The notes beneath the pieces were generated by a model. That model worked only from the letters and a program-made list of their open reading frames with translations. It had not been told where the DNA came from and made no database searches. Positions 43,628 through 52,159 of a stretch of 64,000 nucleotides of DNA are shown piece after piece. Position 1 is the stretch's first letter. Every line of letters begins with the position of its first letter. The stretch is from JBBQNR01 sp963774075 (GTDB taxonomy: Bacteria; Actinomycetota; Thermoleophilia; Solirubrobacterales; JBBDJG01): assembly GCA_963774075.1 (NCBI GenBank), contig CAVZDP010000003.1, positions 558,001-622,000 of the forward strand, given 5' to 3'. A program made the position numbers and the translations under genes.

Positions 43628-46159
43628 CTACGCCGTGGCGCGCAGGGGCCGAGCGACCGGCGGGTATGCGCTCGAGCGTGCGTCGAGTGGCTCCGCGAGG
43701 TAGAAGCCCTGCCCGAGCTCGCAACCGAGCTCGCACAGCACGCGATGCTCGGCCTCCGACTCGATCCCTTCCGCGACGACGCGCAGTCCGAGGGCGCCGG
43801 CCAGGTCGATGATCATGCGGGCGAACGAGCTGTCACGCTGATTGCGATCGAGCCCGGTCACGAACGGCATCGCGATCTTCAGGATGTCGAGTGGCAGCAG
43901 GCGCAGGTGGCTGAGGGACGAGTAGCCCGTACCGAAGTCGTCGAGCGCAAGCCGCACGCCGCTGCGCTGGAGCTGCTCGAGCAGCTTGCTGTTGGAGTCG
44001 TAGTCCTCGACGAGCGTGCTCTCGGTGATCTCGAGCACGAGCTGCTCCGGCTCGATCTCCGCGGCCTCGATCGCCAGGCTGACGCGCTCGGAGAGCCACG
44101 GGTCGAGGAGCTCGACGGCGGAGAGGTTGACGTGGATGCTCGGCAGGCTCGAGGAGCCCCTGATCGCGGACCAGCGCTTGGCCTGCTTGCACGCCTCAGC
44201 GAGGACGAACTCCCCGACCGCGACGATCAGTCCGGTCTCCTCCGCCAGCGGCACGAACTCGTTCGGCGAGAGCTGGCCGCGGCCCGGGTGGCGCCAGCGC
44301 ACGAGCGCTTCGGCCGCAACCATCTCACCGCTGGCGAGATCGAAGATCGGCTGGTAGAGCACCGCGAGCTGGTCGCGGTCTATCGCCTTCTGCAACTCCT
44401 CCTTCAGGGCGTGCCGCTTGAAGACCGCGCTCCTCATCGGCGGCGCGAAGAACTCGTAGCGGTGCTTGCCCGCCGCCTTTGCCTGGTACATGGCGACGTC
44501 CGCGTCGCGGATCAACTCGGCCGCCTGCCCTGAGCCCTGGCCGGTGGTCGCGATCCCGACGCTGACGTGAACGGACGCCATCTCCTCGCCTGCTTCCAGC
44601 GGGCGCCGGAAGGCCGCCATGATGCGCTCGGTCACCTCCAGCGCGGCTCGCTCCACGTCGCGGTCGTCCCTCACCATGACCGCGAACTCGTCGCCGCCGA
44701 GGCGCGCCACCGTGTCGTCGGGCCGCACACATTCGGTCAGGCGCTTCGCGACCGAGACGAGCAGCTTGTCTCCCTCGAGGTGGCCGAGGCTGTCGTTGAC
44801 GGTCTTGAAGTCGTCGACGTCGATGAACAGCACTGCCGCGTCCTCGTTGCCGTCCCCCGACAGCGCCTCGTGAACCTGCCTCATGAACAGCGAGCGGTTG
44901 GCGAGGTCCGTGAGCGGGTCGTGGAAGGCGCGGTGCTCGAGCTGCTCCTGCAGCTCTCGAAGCTGGAGGACGGCCTGCTCCATGCGGTCGTATTGGAGCG
45001 CGACGCTCGCGTTGTTGGCGAGCGTCGCGAGCAGCATCAGGTCGTCGTCGCCGAACGCCCTCATGACGCCGAGCCGGTTCGCGAGCATCAACGTGCCGAT
45101 CGTGCGCTGCTCCCCCGGCAGCACAGCGACCATGGCGGTCGTGACACGGCGCGCCTGCAGGTAGTGGCGGAGCTTCTCGTCCTCGAAGGGCTCGGTGAGG
45201 CGCACCACGGGCCCGCCGGTCTCCGCCGCGGCCATCAGGGCCGCGGCGACATCCGGGTCCATCGGCTGCATGACCTCCTTGTGGGCTCCGGGGCCGAGCG
45301 TCGTCCGGAGAGGCTGGCTGCCGTCGGAGCTGAAGAGCACGATCTCCGCCAACTCAGCCCGGAATGCCTCGAGCGAGCGCGCAAGGAGCCCCTCCAGCGC
45401 CATCACGATCTCGGGCGAGCGGGAGAGCGTGCGGGTCGTCTCGTACAGGAACTCGAGCTTCTCGTGACGCTGTCGCTCGAGCAGGTAGGCCCGGTAGGCG
45501 AGGAAGACAGTGACGGCCGGCACCAGGAGCAGCGGGGCGGCGCGAGCGTCCGTGGCGATTACCAGAGCGCCGGCGAGGGCGAGGCTGGTGTTGGTGAGGG
45601 TGACGGCAGTGTCCATCGCGAGCATCTGAACCAGCGTGGACATGCGCACGCGCCCCTCCGCGTAGGAGATCGCGGCCCCAATCAACAGAACGGCCATCAG
45701 AGCGCTCACCTGCGCGGCGAGGAAGGCGGCGAGCCAGACGTCCGGCCCGAACGACTGTCCCGGGCTCACCAAGAGGTTGAGCAACACGATCGCCATGGAC
45801 GTGCTGAGAGCGAACTGGCCCAGGTTGAAGACCAGCTTGACGAGTGGCAGCCGCCGGTCGGCGATCATCACGATGCCCGTGCCGATGAGCCCGGCCAAGA
45901 CCAGGCCGTGGGCGCTCGTGAACAGAAGGCCGAAGACCAGTGGGATGTCACCGAGCGAGAACGAGTGGGCACTACGGCCGAACTGCAGGTGCACGACGCA
46001 GCGCTCGGCGATCAGGAAGCCGACGGCAATGCTCCACCACGGCAGGTGCGGCTCCATCAGGGGGCCGTACTGCTGGGTCGGGCCGACGTACAGCGCCACC
46101 GCGGCGGCGGTGATGAGCACGTTGAGCCACCAGTTGGGGCTGAGCCCGGGGAGTCGCAT
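43628..46159 (-). CDS. Membrane-bound GAF-GGDEF-EAL protein (c-di-GMP synthesis/breakdown)
   Basis: An 843-residue protein: about seven N-terminal membrane segments (~1-230), a GAF-like domain (~240-405), a short coiled coil (LRELQEQLEHRAFHDPLTDL), a GGDEF domain with intact RLGGDEF (~505), and an EAL domain with intact EALVRW and DDFGTGYSSLSHL, ending in EGIES and GQGFYLAEPL. Both active sites look complete, so it could make or degrade c-di-GMP depending on its sensor. The next gene downstream on the same strand carries a c-di-GMP riboswitch, 90 bases past its stop. Confidence 0.93.
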   Translation of the reverse strand: MRLPGLSPNWWLNVLITAAAVALYVGPTQQYGPLMEPHLPWWSIAVGFLIAERCVVHLQFGRSAHSFSLGDIPLVFGLLFTSAHGLVLAGLIGTGIVMIADRRLPLVKLVFNLGQFALSTSMAIVLLNLLVSPGQSFGPDVWLAAFLAAQVSALMAVLLIGAAISYAEGRVRMSTLVQMLAMDTAVTLTNTSLALAGALVIATDARAAPLLLVPAVTVFLAYRAYLLERQRHEKLEFLYETTRTLSRSPEIVMALEGLLARSLEAFRAELAEIVLFSSDGSQPLRTTLGPGAHKEVMQPMDPDVAAALMAAAETGGPVVRLTEPFEDEKLRHYLQARRVTTAMVAVLPGEQRTIGTLMLANRLGVMRAFGDDDLMLLATLANNASVALQYDRMEQAVLQLRELQEQLEHRAFHDPLTDLANRSLFMRQVHEALSGDGNEDAAVLFIDVDDFKTVNDSLGHLEGDKLLVSVAKRLTECVRPDDTVARLGGDEFAVMVRDDRDVERAALEVTERIMAAFRRPLEAGEEMASVHVSVGIATTGQGSGQAAELIRDADVAMYQAKAAGKHRYEFFAPPMRSAVFKRHALKEELQKAIDRDQLAVLYQPIFDLASGEMVAAEALVRWRHPGRGQLSPNEFVPLAEETGLIVAVGEFVLAEACKQAKRWSAIRGSSSLPSIHVNLSAVELLDPWLSERVSLAIEAAEIEPEQLVLEITESTLVEDYDSNSKLLEQLQRSGVRLALDDFGTGYSSLSHLRLLPLDILKIAMPFVTGLDRNQRDSSFARMIIDLAGALGLRVVAEGIESEAEHRVLCELGCELGQGFYLAEPLDARSSAYPPVARPLRATA

Positions 46160-46292
46160 CGCCCGGGTTTAGAGTCGGTCGCTGCGGGGTTGCGCTTGAC
46201 CTACGGGGAGGAGCCGACCAAGGCCGTCCCGCCCCTCGGCACGGCGGCGGCTGAAATGCCTGCCCGGAGAGCGGCTGCACAGAGAGTGGCAG

Positions 46293-46366
46293 TGGGCCGT
46301 GAAGGACTCGAACCTTCAACCTTGGGCTTAAGAGGCCCCTGCTCTGCCAAATTGAGCTAACGGCCC
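46293..46366 (-). tRNA. tRNA-Lys (anticodon CUU)
   Basis: On the minus strand: acceptor GGGCCGT/ACGGCCC, D stem GCTC/GAGC, anticodon loop CTCTTAA giving CUU, five-base variable loop, T arm GAAGG-TTCGAGT-CCTTC and discriminator A; 74 nt in all. The 3' CCA is not encoded. The first anticodon-stem pair is a G-A mismatch. A TAGGAT -10-like hexamer (46376-46381, minus strand) lies 9 bases upstream. Confidence 0.93.
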
Positions 46367-46435
46367 AGGCTCCGTCATCCTAGCGATGTGTCACAGGGCC
46401 CCCGCGGAGCGCCCGGAGCGCAAAAATGAGCAGTC

Positions 46436-47242
46436 CTAGGGCTGCGGAGCGCCCGGGCTCGGCGCGAGCTGGGTCTGTCCAGGCGGCGCGCCGAAGGGGT
46501 CCTGACCCGACTTGCGCGCCTCTCTGGCGGCCTTCGCCGCCTGCTCCCTGGCCTCCTTGACTTCCTTTCGGGCCTTGACGCCCTGCTTGCGCACGTCCTT
46601 GAGCTGGGCCCTGACCGTGTTGCGCTGATCCGCGGGCGTCAGCTGGAGCGCCTTCTGCCCCGCCTTGTCGCCCTTTCCGATCTCGCCGATCGCGTAGTAG
46701 ATGATCCCGAGCTGGTACCAGGCCTGGGGGCTCGGACGCTCGACCGCGATCAGCCGCTGCGTCCTCGCAGCATCGCGAAACAGGTCGAGCGGGGAGCCGC
46801 CCGCGCCGTACGTCACCAGCGCCGCATAGGCCTGCACCATCAGCGCGCCGGCGGCCGGGTCGGGATTCTTCGGCTTCAGCGCCAGGTAGCGCTCCCAGGC
46901 AGTGACCGCGAGATTGAGCCTGTTCACCGCCCCTTCCTCGAACTGGCCCACCTCGCTGTTGAAGTCGTCGCTGGCCTGCGCCAGCAGGTACTCGGCCCTC
47001 GCCAGCGCGAGCCAGGCCTTCTCGTTCTCGGGGTTCGCCCGCGTGGCCCGCTTGGCTCGCTCGACGGTGTTCTCGAAAGTCTCGAGGTTCGTGTTGCTGT
47101 TGCCCTTGAAGGCGTCGAACAGGCCGCCCTGAACGTCGCTGCCGACTCCGAACAGCACCAAGCCGCCTCCGAAGAGGATCGCAAGGACCAGGTACACCAC
47201 CTGGACCAGGCGCTTTCGTCTGCCCTTGAGGTCGAAAAGCAT
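46436..47242 (-). CDS. TPR-containing membrane-anchored protein (unknown function)
   Basis: A 268-residue protein: basic start (LFDLKGRRKRLVQVV), one membrane segment (VYLVLAILFGGGLVLFGVG, ~16-35), then two or three tetratricopeptide-like helical pairs (NPENEKAWLALARAEYLLAQ; AWERYLALKPKNPDPAAG; AWYQLGIIYYAIGEIGKGDKA) and a charged Lys/Glu helix with a Pro-rich end. TPRs bind protein partners; here they would face outside if the N-terminus is inside. It stands between tRNA-Lys and tatC; a link to Tat export is possible but unproved. Confidence 0.7.
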   Translation of the reverse strand: MLFDLKGRRKRLVQVVYLVLAILFGGGLVLFGVGSDVQGGLFDAFKGNSNTNLETFENTVERAKRATRANPENEKAWLALARAEYLLAQASDDFNSEVGQFEEGAVNRLNLAVTAWERYLALKPKNPDPAAGALMVQAYAALVTYGAGGSPLDLFRDAARTQRLIAVERPSPQAWYQLGIIYYAIGEIGKGDKAGQKALQLTPADQRNTVRAQLKDVRKQGVKARKEVKEAREQAAKAAREARKSGQDPFGAPPGQTQLAPSPGAPQP

Positions 47243-47270
47243 CTTCGTCGGCGGTTCTCGGTCGGCCCGG

Positions 47271-48041
47271 CTAGCCCGGGCCTTCCGGTGCCGGCGCCGC
47301 CCTGGGCTGCTCCTCGCGGGGGCGCCCCATCACCGCTGCCAACACGATACTCAACTCGTAGAGGAGCACGAGCGGCACCATCGCGATCAGCATCGTGATC
47401 GGGTCGGTGCCGGGCAGGAGCATGGCCACGACGGCGATCGCGACGATGGCGTGGCGGCGCAGGCGCCGGAGCTCGCGGGGGGTGGTGATGCCCAGGCGGG
47501 TCGCCGCCAGCACTCCGACGGGGATCTGAAACAGGACGCCCAGCACCACGAGGGCCATCGCCACGAAGCTGTAGTACTCGCGCGCCCTGATCTGAACGTT
47601 GAACTCGCTCTCGTTGAAATTGAGGAGGAAGTCCACGGCCGTCGGGAGCACGAACAGGTAGCCGAAGACGACGCCGCCCGTGAAGAGGACCGGCACCATC
47701 ATGAGCAGCGGCAGAGCGACCCGGCGCTCGCCGGGACTGAAGGCCGGGAGCACGAACGCGTAGACCTGGTAGAGGATCATCGGCAGCGAGAGCAGGATCG
47801 CCGCGTAGGCCGAGATCGTCAGAGTGGTGACGAAGGGCTCGGTGACTCCCAGCGTCAGCGGCTCGCGGCCACCCGGGAGCGGCTCGTTGAGGAGATCGAG
47901 GATGAGGTGGTTCTGCCAGAGGCAGACGGCAAACGCGACCGCGAACGTGGCGACCGAGATGATCAGCCTCGTGCGCAGCTCGTCGAGATGCTCGACAAGC
48001 GTCAGCCGGTCCTCGTGGCTGACCGGCCGTATCTTGGACAT
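47271..48041 (-). CDS. tatC: Sec-independent protein translocase TatC
   Basis: A 256-residue protein with six membrane segments. Conserved TatC features are HLDELRTRL at the N-terminus (signal-peptide binding Glu), the loop YQVYAFVLPAFSPGERR, and the fourth-segment region with FNESEFNV. It recognises twin-arginine signal peptides and forms the translocase with TatA. It lies 40 bases downstream of tatA. Likely local clients include the Rieske protein. Confidence 0.94.
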   Translation of the reverse strand: MSKIRPVSHEDRLTLVEHLDELRTRLIISVATFAVAFAVCLWQNHLILDLLNEPLPGGREPLTLGVTEPFVTTLTISAYAAILLSLPMILYQVYAFVLPAFSPGERRVALPLLMMVPVLFTGGVVFGYLFVLPTAVDFLLNFNESEFNVQIRAREYYSFVAMALVVLGVLFQIPVGVLAATRLGITTPRELRRLRRHAIVAIAVVAMLLPGTDPITMLIAMVPLVLLYELSIVLAAVMGRPREEQPRAAPAPEGPG

Positions 48042-48081
48042 CGGCTCCGCCTACCGCCTGCGGCCCGTCAGGCCGGACCCG

Positions 48082-48378
48082 TCAGGGCTTGCGTTCGTGG
48101 ACTACTTCGCCCTCGAGCGGCCGGCCCTCGTCGTCCGCACTCGCGGCGGCCGCCGCGGCCTTCGGTGTCGCGGCCTTCGGTGCCTCCGTGCCCTCGTCGC
48201 GGCGGGCGCGCTCGATCTCGCGTGGCTCGTCGTCCTCGTCGTTGCCGGTGATGGAGTTCTTGAACTCGCGGATTCCCCGCCCGAGCGAGCGGCCCATCTC
48301 GGGCAGCCGGCGCGGTCCGAAGATCACGAGCACGATGATGAGGACGAGAGCTATTTCGAGCGGACCGATGTTGGGCAT
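48082..48378 (-). CDS. tatA: Sec-independent protein translocase TatA
   Basis: A 98-residue protein: one membrane helix with IGPLEIALVLIIVLVIFGPRRLPEMG, the FGPRRLPE hinge and the amphipathic helix GRSLGRGIREFKNSI, then an acidic and Ala-rich tail. ATG 48378 has GGAGGG 5 bases upstream. It forms the pore or membrane-weakening element of the Tat translocase. Confidence 0.94.
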   Translation of the reverse strand: MPNIGPLEIALVLIIVLVIFGPRRLPEMGRSLGRGIREFKNSITGNDEDDEPREIERARRDEGTEAPKAATPKAAAAAASADDEGRPLEGEVVHERKP

Positions 48379-48415
48379 CACAACCCTCCTGGGCTCGACC
48401 TATGGTAGCGAGCGG

Positions 48416-48985
48416 CTAGGCCCGCTCGAAATTGCGGTAGTAGCGCGACGGCGTGGGCTCCGATTGGCCCTGGTACTTGCTGCCGACCGCCCCCGTGCCG
48501 TACGGATTCTCGACCGCCTCGTCCATGCGCATGAAGGAGATCTGCCCGATCGGCATCGCGTAGTAGATCGTGATCGGAAGGCGAGCGACGTTGGACAGCT
48601 CGAGCGTCAAGTTGCCCTGCCAGCACGGGTCGACGAATCCGGCCGTGGAGTGGATCAGGAGGCCGAGGCGGCCGAGCGAGCTCTTGCCCTCCAGGCGGGC
48701 GACGGTGTCGTCCGGAAGCCCGATCCACTCGAGCGTCTGGCCCAGCACGAACTCGCCCGGGTGAAGGATGAAGGGCTCGCTCTCGCCGGCCTCGACGAGC
48801 TCTGTGAGATCGTCCATCGGCTCTCGCACGTCGATGTAGGGCCGGCGTGCGTTGTGGAAGACACGGAACTTGCTGTCGATCCGCACGTCCACGCTGGACG
48901 GCTGCACGAGGCCCTCGTCGTAGGGGTCGACGACGATCCGCCCGGCGGCGATCTCGGCCTTGATAGTGCGGTCGCTCAGCACCAC
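48416..48985 (-). CDS. dcd: dCTP deaminase (possibly bifunctional, dUMP-forming)
   Basis: A 189-residue trimeric dUTPase-fold enzyme. Motifs: VLSDRTIKAEIAAGRI at the N-terminus, QPSSVDVRI, LEGKSSLGRLGLLIHSTAGF and the catalytic Glu in GNLTLELSN, then GQISFMRM and a Pro/Tyr-rich C-terminus. Its size and the DPYDEGLVQPSSVD context match actinobacterial and archaeal Dcd proteins; some of these convert dCTP straight to dUMP. It supplies dUMP for thymidylate synthesis. Confidence 0.93.
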   Translation of the reverse strand: MVLSDRTIKAEIAAGRIVVDPYDEGLVQPSSVDVRIDSKFRVFHNARRPYIDVREPMDDLTELVEAGESEPFILHPGEFVLGQTLEWIGLPDDTVARLEGKSSLGRLGLLIHSTAGFVDPCWQGNLTLELSNVARLPITIYYAMPIGQISFMRMDEAVENPYGTGAVGSKYQGQSEPTPSRYYRNFERA

Positions 48986-49140
48986 GCCGGAGCGCAGTCT
49001 AGTGGTCCGTCTCGGAACGATCGCCCGTGGCGGGGGGCGGCTCCGCAGCCGTTTTGCACGCCGGCGGACGCTTTACCGGTGCTGCGCCGGCTTTCTAAAG
49101 GTTCGTCTCGGGAGAGCCGATATCCAGCGCACGAAGCACT

Positions 49141-49542
49141 ATGCAGACGCCAGAGCAGGAACACAACGGACACAGGGTCAAGCGGGTATCTCTTCCGAGC
49201 GGGAAGACCATCGAGGTCGTCTACTTCCAGGACGCGAAGAACAGGCCGCTTCGTGACCTCCACATGTGCCCGGACTGCGATTCGGAGCTCGTCTACCCCG
49301 TCTACTGGAGCGAGGCGAACCAAACCCACTGGGAAGTCACGCTTCGCTGCCCCAACTGCGAGTGGGGCGAGACCGGCGTCTTCGACCAGGAGACCGTCGA
49401 GCGCTTCGACGAGCAGCTCGATCGCGGCACCGACGACCTGGTCGACGATCTCAAGCGCCTGATCTACGCCAACATGGAGGAGCAGATCGAGCGCTTCTCC
49501 GCGGCGCTGACGAACGACCACGTCCTCCCGGAGGATTTCTAA
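49141..49542 (+). CDS. Zinc-ribbon protein of unknown function
   Basis: A 133-residue acidic protein. Two CxxC pairs (CPDC about 43-46 and CPNC about 70-73) flank YPVYWSEANQTHWEVTLR and form a zinc ribbon like those in actinobacterial small regulatory or ribosome-associated proteins. The C-terminal half is an amphipathic helix (ERFDEQLDRGTDDLVDDLKR). No catalytic motif. It is divergent from dcd, with a 155-base gap between them. A copy of the two-hairpin repeat lies downstream, antisense to this gene. Confidence 0.7.
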   Translation: MQTPEQEHNGHRVKRVSLPSGKTIEVVYFQDAKNRPLRDLHMCPDCDSELVYPVYWSEANQTHWEVTLRCPNCEWGETGVFDQETVERFDEQLDRGTDDLVDDLKRLIYANMEEQIERFSAALTNDHVLPEDF

Positions 49543-49581
49543 ATTCGCTCAGGCGCAAGTTCCGGGCGCGCCGAAGCCCTG

Positions 49582-49657
49582 GAATATCTGCCGCCTTCGG
49601 CGGACACCTAAAGTCCTCAGAGTCGCCTGCGCTGCCTTCGGCAGCTACGGCGCCTCC
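49582..49657 (-). repeat. Two-hairpin 3'-end element, copy B
   Basis: Read on the minus strand it starts GGAGGCGCCGTAGC 8 bases after the polyprenyl synthase stop codon. Hairpin 1 is GCTGCC-GAA-GGCAGC, followed by GCAGGCGACTCTGAGGAC and TTTAGGTGT, hairpin 2 CCGCC-GAA-GGCGG, and GATATTC. Outside hairpin 1 it is nearly identical to copy A (20027-20103). Position relative to the sense stop codon is the same in both copies. Confidence 0.8.
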
Positions 49658-49665
49658 GGACTGAC

Positions 49666-50664
49666 TTACCCGTAGCGGTCGACTACCCGGTCCGCCACGA
49701 GTCGCAGCAGCGCGGCGGTGCTCTCGTCGAGCGCGGCGTCCAGCTCCGACTTCCCCTCCGCCACCAGCTCGCGCGCTCGCTCGCGCGTCGACTCGATCGC
49801 GTCCGTCCCCGCGATCCTGTCGCAGACCTGCTCCGCCTGTGACCGTTTCTGGAGTGAGCGCAGGTCGAGCGACGCCAGCTCCGGATCCTCGGTCCTCGCG
49901 AGTATCAAAGGCAGCGTCGTCGTGCCCTCGAGCAGGTCGCCTCCCCGTTCCTTGCCCGTCCGCTCTCGAGCCCCGACCACGTCGAGCACGTCGTCCAACA
50001 TCTGGAACGCAAGGCCGACTCGCTCCCCGAACCGACCGAGGGCGTCCGCGCGCGGTCCCGCCGCTCCCGCCGCGAGGGCACCGAGCCGGCACGCTGCGGT
50101 GAAGAGGCTCGCCGTCTTCAGGCGGCAGCGAAGCAGGTAGCGCTCGATGTCGACTCCGCCGGCGAACGCGTCCTCACGCTGGACGAGCTCGCCGCGAGCG
50201 AGCTCGAGGCACGCGGTCGAGAGCACTCCGACCTGCTCGCGGTCGCGGCTGCGCTCCAGGAGCGCGAACGCGCGCGAGAAGAGGAAGTCCCCAGTGGCGG
50301 TCGCCCGCGCGCGCCCGGCGGTCGCGTAGACGGTCGGGCGACCTCGGCGCTCCGGCGCGCCGTCGACCACGTCGTCGTGTACCAGTGTCGCCATGTGGAC
50401 CAGCTCCACGGCCGTTCCCGCGCGCACCGAGTCGTCGGGGGCAGGAAGCTCCTCACCGCCCGCGCGAGCGCAAACGAGCACGAGCAGCGGCCGCAGCCGC
50501 TTGCCGCCGGCGGCAAGCGTCTCCTCCGCCGGGTCGCCGAGCGTCTCGCCGTAGGAGGAGGCAACCGCTCCCAGCTCCTGCTCGACAGCGGCCATCGCCG
50601 CGCGGACCGGATCGCCGGCGGCGTCCAGCACCTCCTCGAACGGCGTCGTGCCCGCGGTCGTCAC
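49666..50664 (-). CDS. Trans-polyprenyl diphosphate synthase
   Basis: A 332-residue all-helical prenyl synthase with both Asp-rich motifs: LVHDDVVDGAPERRGRPTVY (first DDxxD, ~90) and FQMLDDVLDVVG (second, ~215), plus GGKRLRPLLVL. It elongates isoprenoid chains, here most likely for the menaquinone side chain since it is coupled to menG (GTGA overlap). Residues before the first Asp-rich motif that set chain length (ELVHMATLVHDD) have no bulky block, which suits a long product. The C-terminus is normal. Confidence 0.9.
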   Translation of the reverse strand: MTTAGTTPFEEVLDAAGDPVRAAMAAVEQELGAVASSYGETLGDPAEETLAAGGKRLRPLLVLVCARAGGEELPAPDDSVRAGTAVELVHMATLVHDDVVDGAPERRGRPTVYATAGRARATATGDFLFSRAFALLERSRDREQVGVLSTACLELARGELVQREDAFAGGVDIERYLLRCRLKTASLFTAACRLGALAAGAAGPRADALGRFGERVGLAFQMLDDVLDVVGARERTGKERGGDLLEGTTTLPLILARTEDPELASLDLRSLQKRSQAEQVCDRIAGTDAIESTRERARELVAEGKSELDAALDESTAALLRLVADRVVDRYG

Positions 50665-51410
50665 GCGCTGTCCTCCTCCTCCACGGGCCCGACGGTCCCT
50701 GCGTGCACCGCGACTATCCCCCCCGCGAGCATCACGTAGCGGATCTCGCGCAGCCCAGCTTCGTGCATGAGCGCGGCCAGCTCGTGCGCCGGCGGGAAGC
50801 GGCGCACCGACTCCGGCAGATAGCTGTAGGCGGCGCTCTCGCCGGCGAGAGTGCCGAGCAGCGGCACGATGCGGTCGAACCAGACCCGGTAGAACCAGCT
50901 CAGCGGGGGCCGCGTCGGCGTCGTGATCTCGAGGATCACGACCCGGCCGCCGGGACGCACGACGCGCGTCATCTCGGCCAGGCCGCCGGCCAGGTCGACG
51001 AGGTTGCGGACGCCGAAGCCGACGGTGGCGGCGTCGAAGCCCGAGTCCCCGAAGGGAAGCTCCAGCGCGTTGCCCTGCAGGTACTGGACGTCGAGCGCCA
51101 GCTCGGCCGACTTCGCGCGCGCCAGCTCCAGCATCGGCTCCGAGAAGTCGAGGCCCACGACGGTTCCGCGCGCACCCACGCGGCGCTTCAGCTCGAAGGC
51201 GAGATCGCCCGTGCCGCAGCAGACGTCGAGCGCCCGGCCTCCGGGTTGCAGGCACGACATGTCCGCGGCGCGCGCGCGCCAGCGGTGATGAAGGCCGCCG
51301 GACATGACCGAGTTCATGAGGTCGTAGCGACCTGCGATGCGGTCGAACATGGTCCGCACCTGGGCCTCCCGGGCCTGAGCCGGCCCGCCCTGCGCCGTCG
51401 CCGTCGTCAT
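50661..51410 (-). CDS. menG: Demethylmenaquinone methyltransferase (MenG/UbiE)
   Basis: A 249-residue class I SAM-dependent methyltransferase with the UbiE-specific start FDRIAGRYDLMNSVMSGGLHHRWR, SAM motif I LDVCCGTGDLAFEL, GLDFSEPMLELA, DAATVGFGVRNLVDL and the late YSYLPESVRRFP block. It methylates demethylmenaquinone in the last step of menaquinone synthesis. It is sandwiched between the cytochrome b complex and the polyprenyl synthase, so quinone and quinol oxidase genes form one block. Confidence 0.93.
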   Translation of the reverse strand: MTTATAQGGPAQAREAQVRTMFDRIAGRYDLMNSVMSGGLHHRWRARAADMSCLQPGGRALDVCCGTGDLAFELKRRVGARGTVVGLDFSEPMLELARAKSAELALDVQYLQGNALELPFGDSGFDAATVGFGVRNLVDLAGGLAEMTRVVRPGGRVVILEITTPTRPPLSWFYRVWFDRIVPLLGTLAGESAAYSYLPESVRRFPPAHELAALMHEAGLREIRYVMLAGGIVAVHAGTVGPVEEEDSA

Positions 51411-51423
51411 CGTCCGGGCTGCT

Positions 51424-52128
51424 CTAGCGCAGCGCGGCGAGGTAGTCGACGAGTGCGTTGAACTTCTCCGGCGGCAGGTCCGCGTAGGAGGGCATGGGGG
51501 CCGTCGGACTGCGCAGCGTGCGGGCGATCGCCTCCCTGGGAAGCTGCTCGCCGATCTTGTCCATCGGCGGGCCGGGGCCGTCGTTGCCCGCCTCGCCGAA
51601 CTGGTGGCAGGCTCCGCAGCCCGTCTGGTTCGCCACCGTCTCTCCCGCCTTGAGCGCGGGCGGGACGTTCAGGTTGATCCTGTCCGGCGCCTCGGCGTGC
51701 GCGCCGAGGTACGTGAGGTATGCCATCGCGGCGATGGTGGCGAAGGCCGCCGTCATCGCGATCGGCCGCCGCTCCGGCCGCCGCTCGGGGTTGCGGTCGT
51801 AGAACGGGAGCAGCACGAGCAGGACCAGCGCGATCGTCGGCACGCCCACCGTGGCGAGCGGCACGAGATCGGGCGGCTTGATCACGCGCAGGACCTCGAA
51901 CAGGAAGAAGAAGTACCACTCGGGTCGCGGCGTGTAGGTGGTGGTGGTCGGGTCGGCCTTGTTCTCCAACTCGCCCGCTCCGAGGATCACCGCCATGGCG
52001 ATGATCGTGACCAGCGTGATGCACGCCATCGCGGAGTCCTTGAGCACCGCGTAAGGGAAAAACGGCTTCCCCTGACTCTTCAGGATGTTGTACTCGCGCA
52101 GGTACTCCTCTTTTTGCTGGCGATTCAT
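51424..52128 (-). CDS. qcrC: Menaquinol:cytochrome c reductase subunit: cytochrome b subunit IV fused to cytochrome c
   Basis: A 234-residue protein. The N-terminal part is the subunit IV half of cytochrome b (RPEWYFFFLFEVLRVIK, the conserved PEWY quinol-site motif) with three membrane segments. After a fourth segment, the C-terminal ~75 residues are a cytochrome c domain with heme-binding CGACH (~173) and a late Met (APMPSYADL) as likely sixth ligand. This subunit IV-cytochrome c fusion matches the Bacillus QcrC type. It is preceded by the cytochrome b6-like gene, 31 bases away. Confidence 0.9.
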   Translation of the reverse strand: MNRQQKEEYLREYNILKSQGKPFFPYAVLKDSAMACITLVTIIAMAVILGAGELENKADPTTTTYTPRPEWYFFFLFEVLRVIKPPDLVPLATVGVPTIALVLLVLLPFYDRNPERRPERRPIAMTAAFATIAAMAYLTYLGAHAEAPDRINLNVPPALKAGETVANQTGCGACHQFGEAGNDGPGPPMDKIGEQLPREAIARTLRSPTAPMPSYADLPPEKFNALVDYLAALR

Positions 52129-52159
52129 GGCCGCGGATAGCCGCGGTCGAAGCGGCCGC

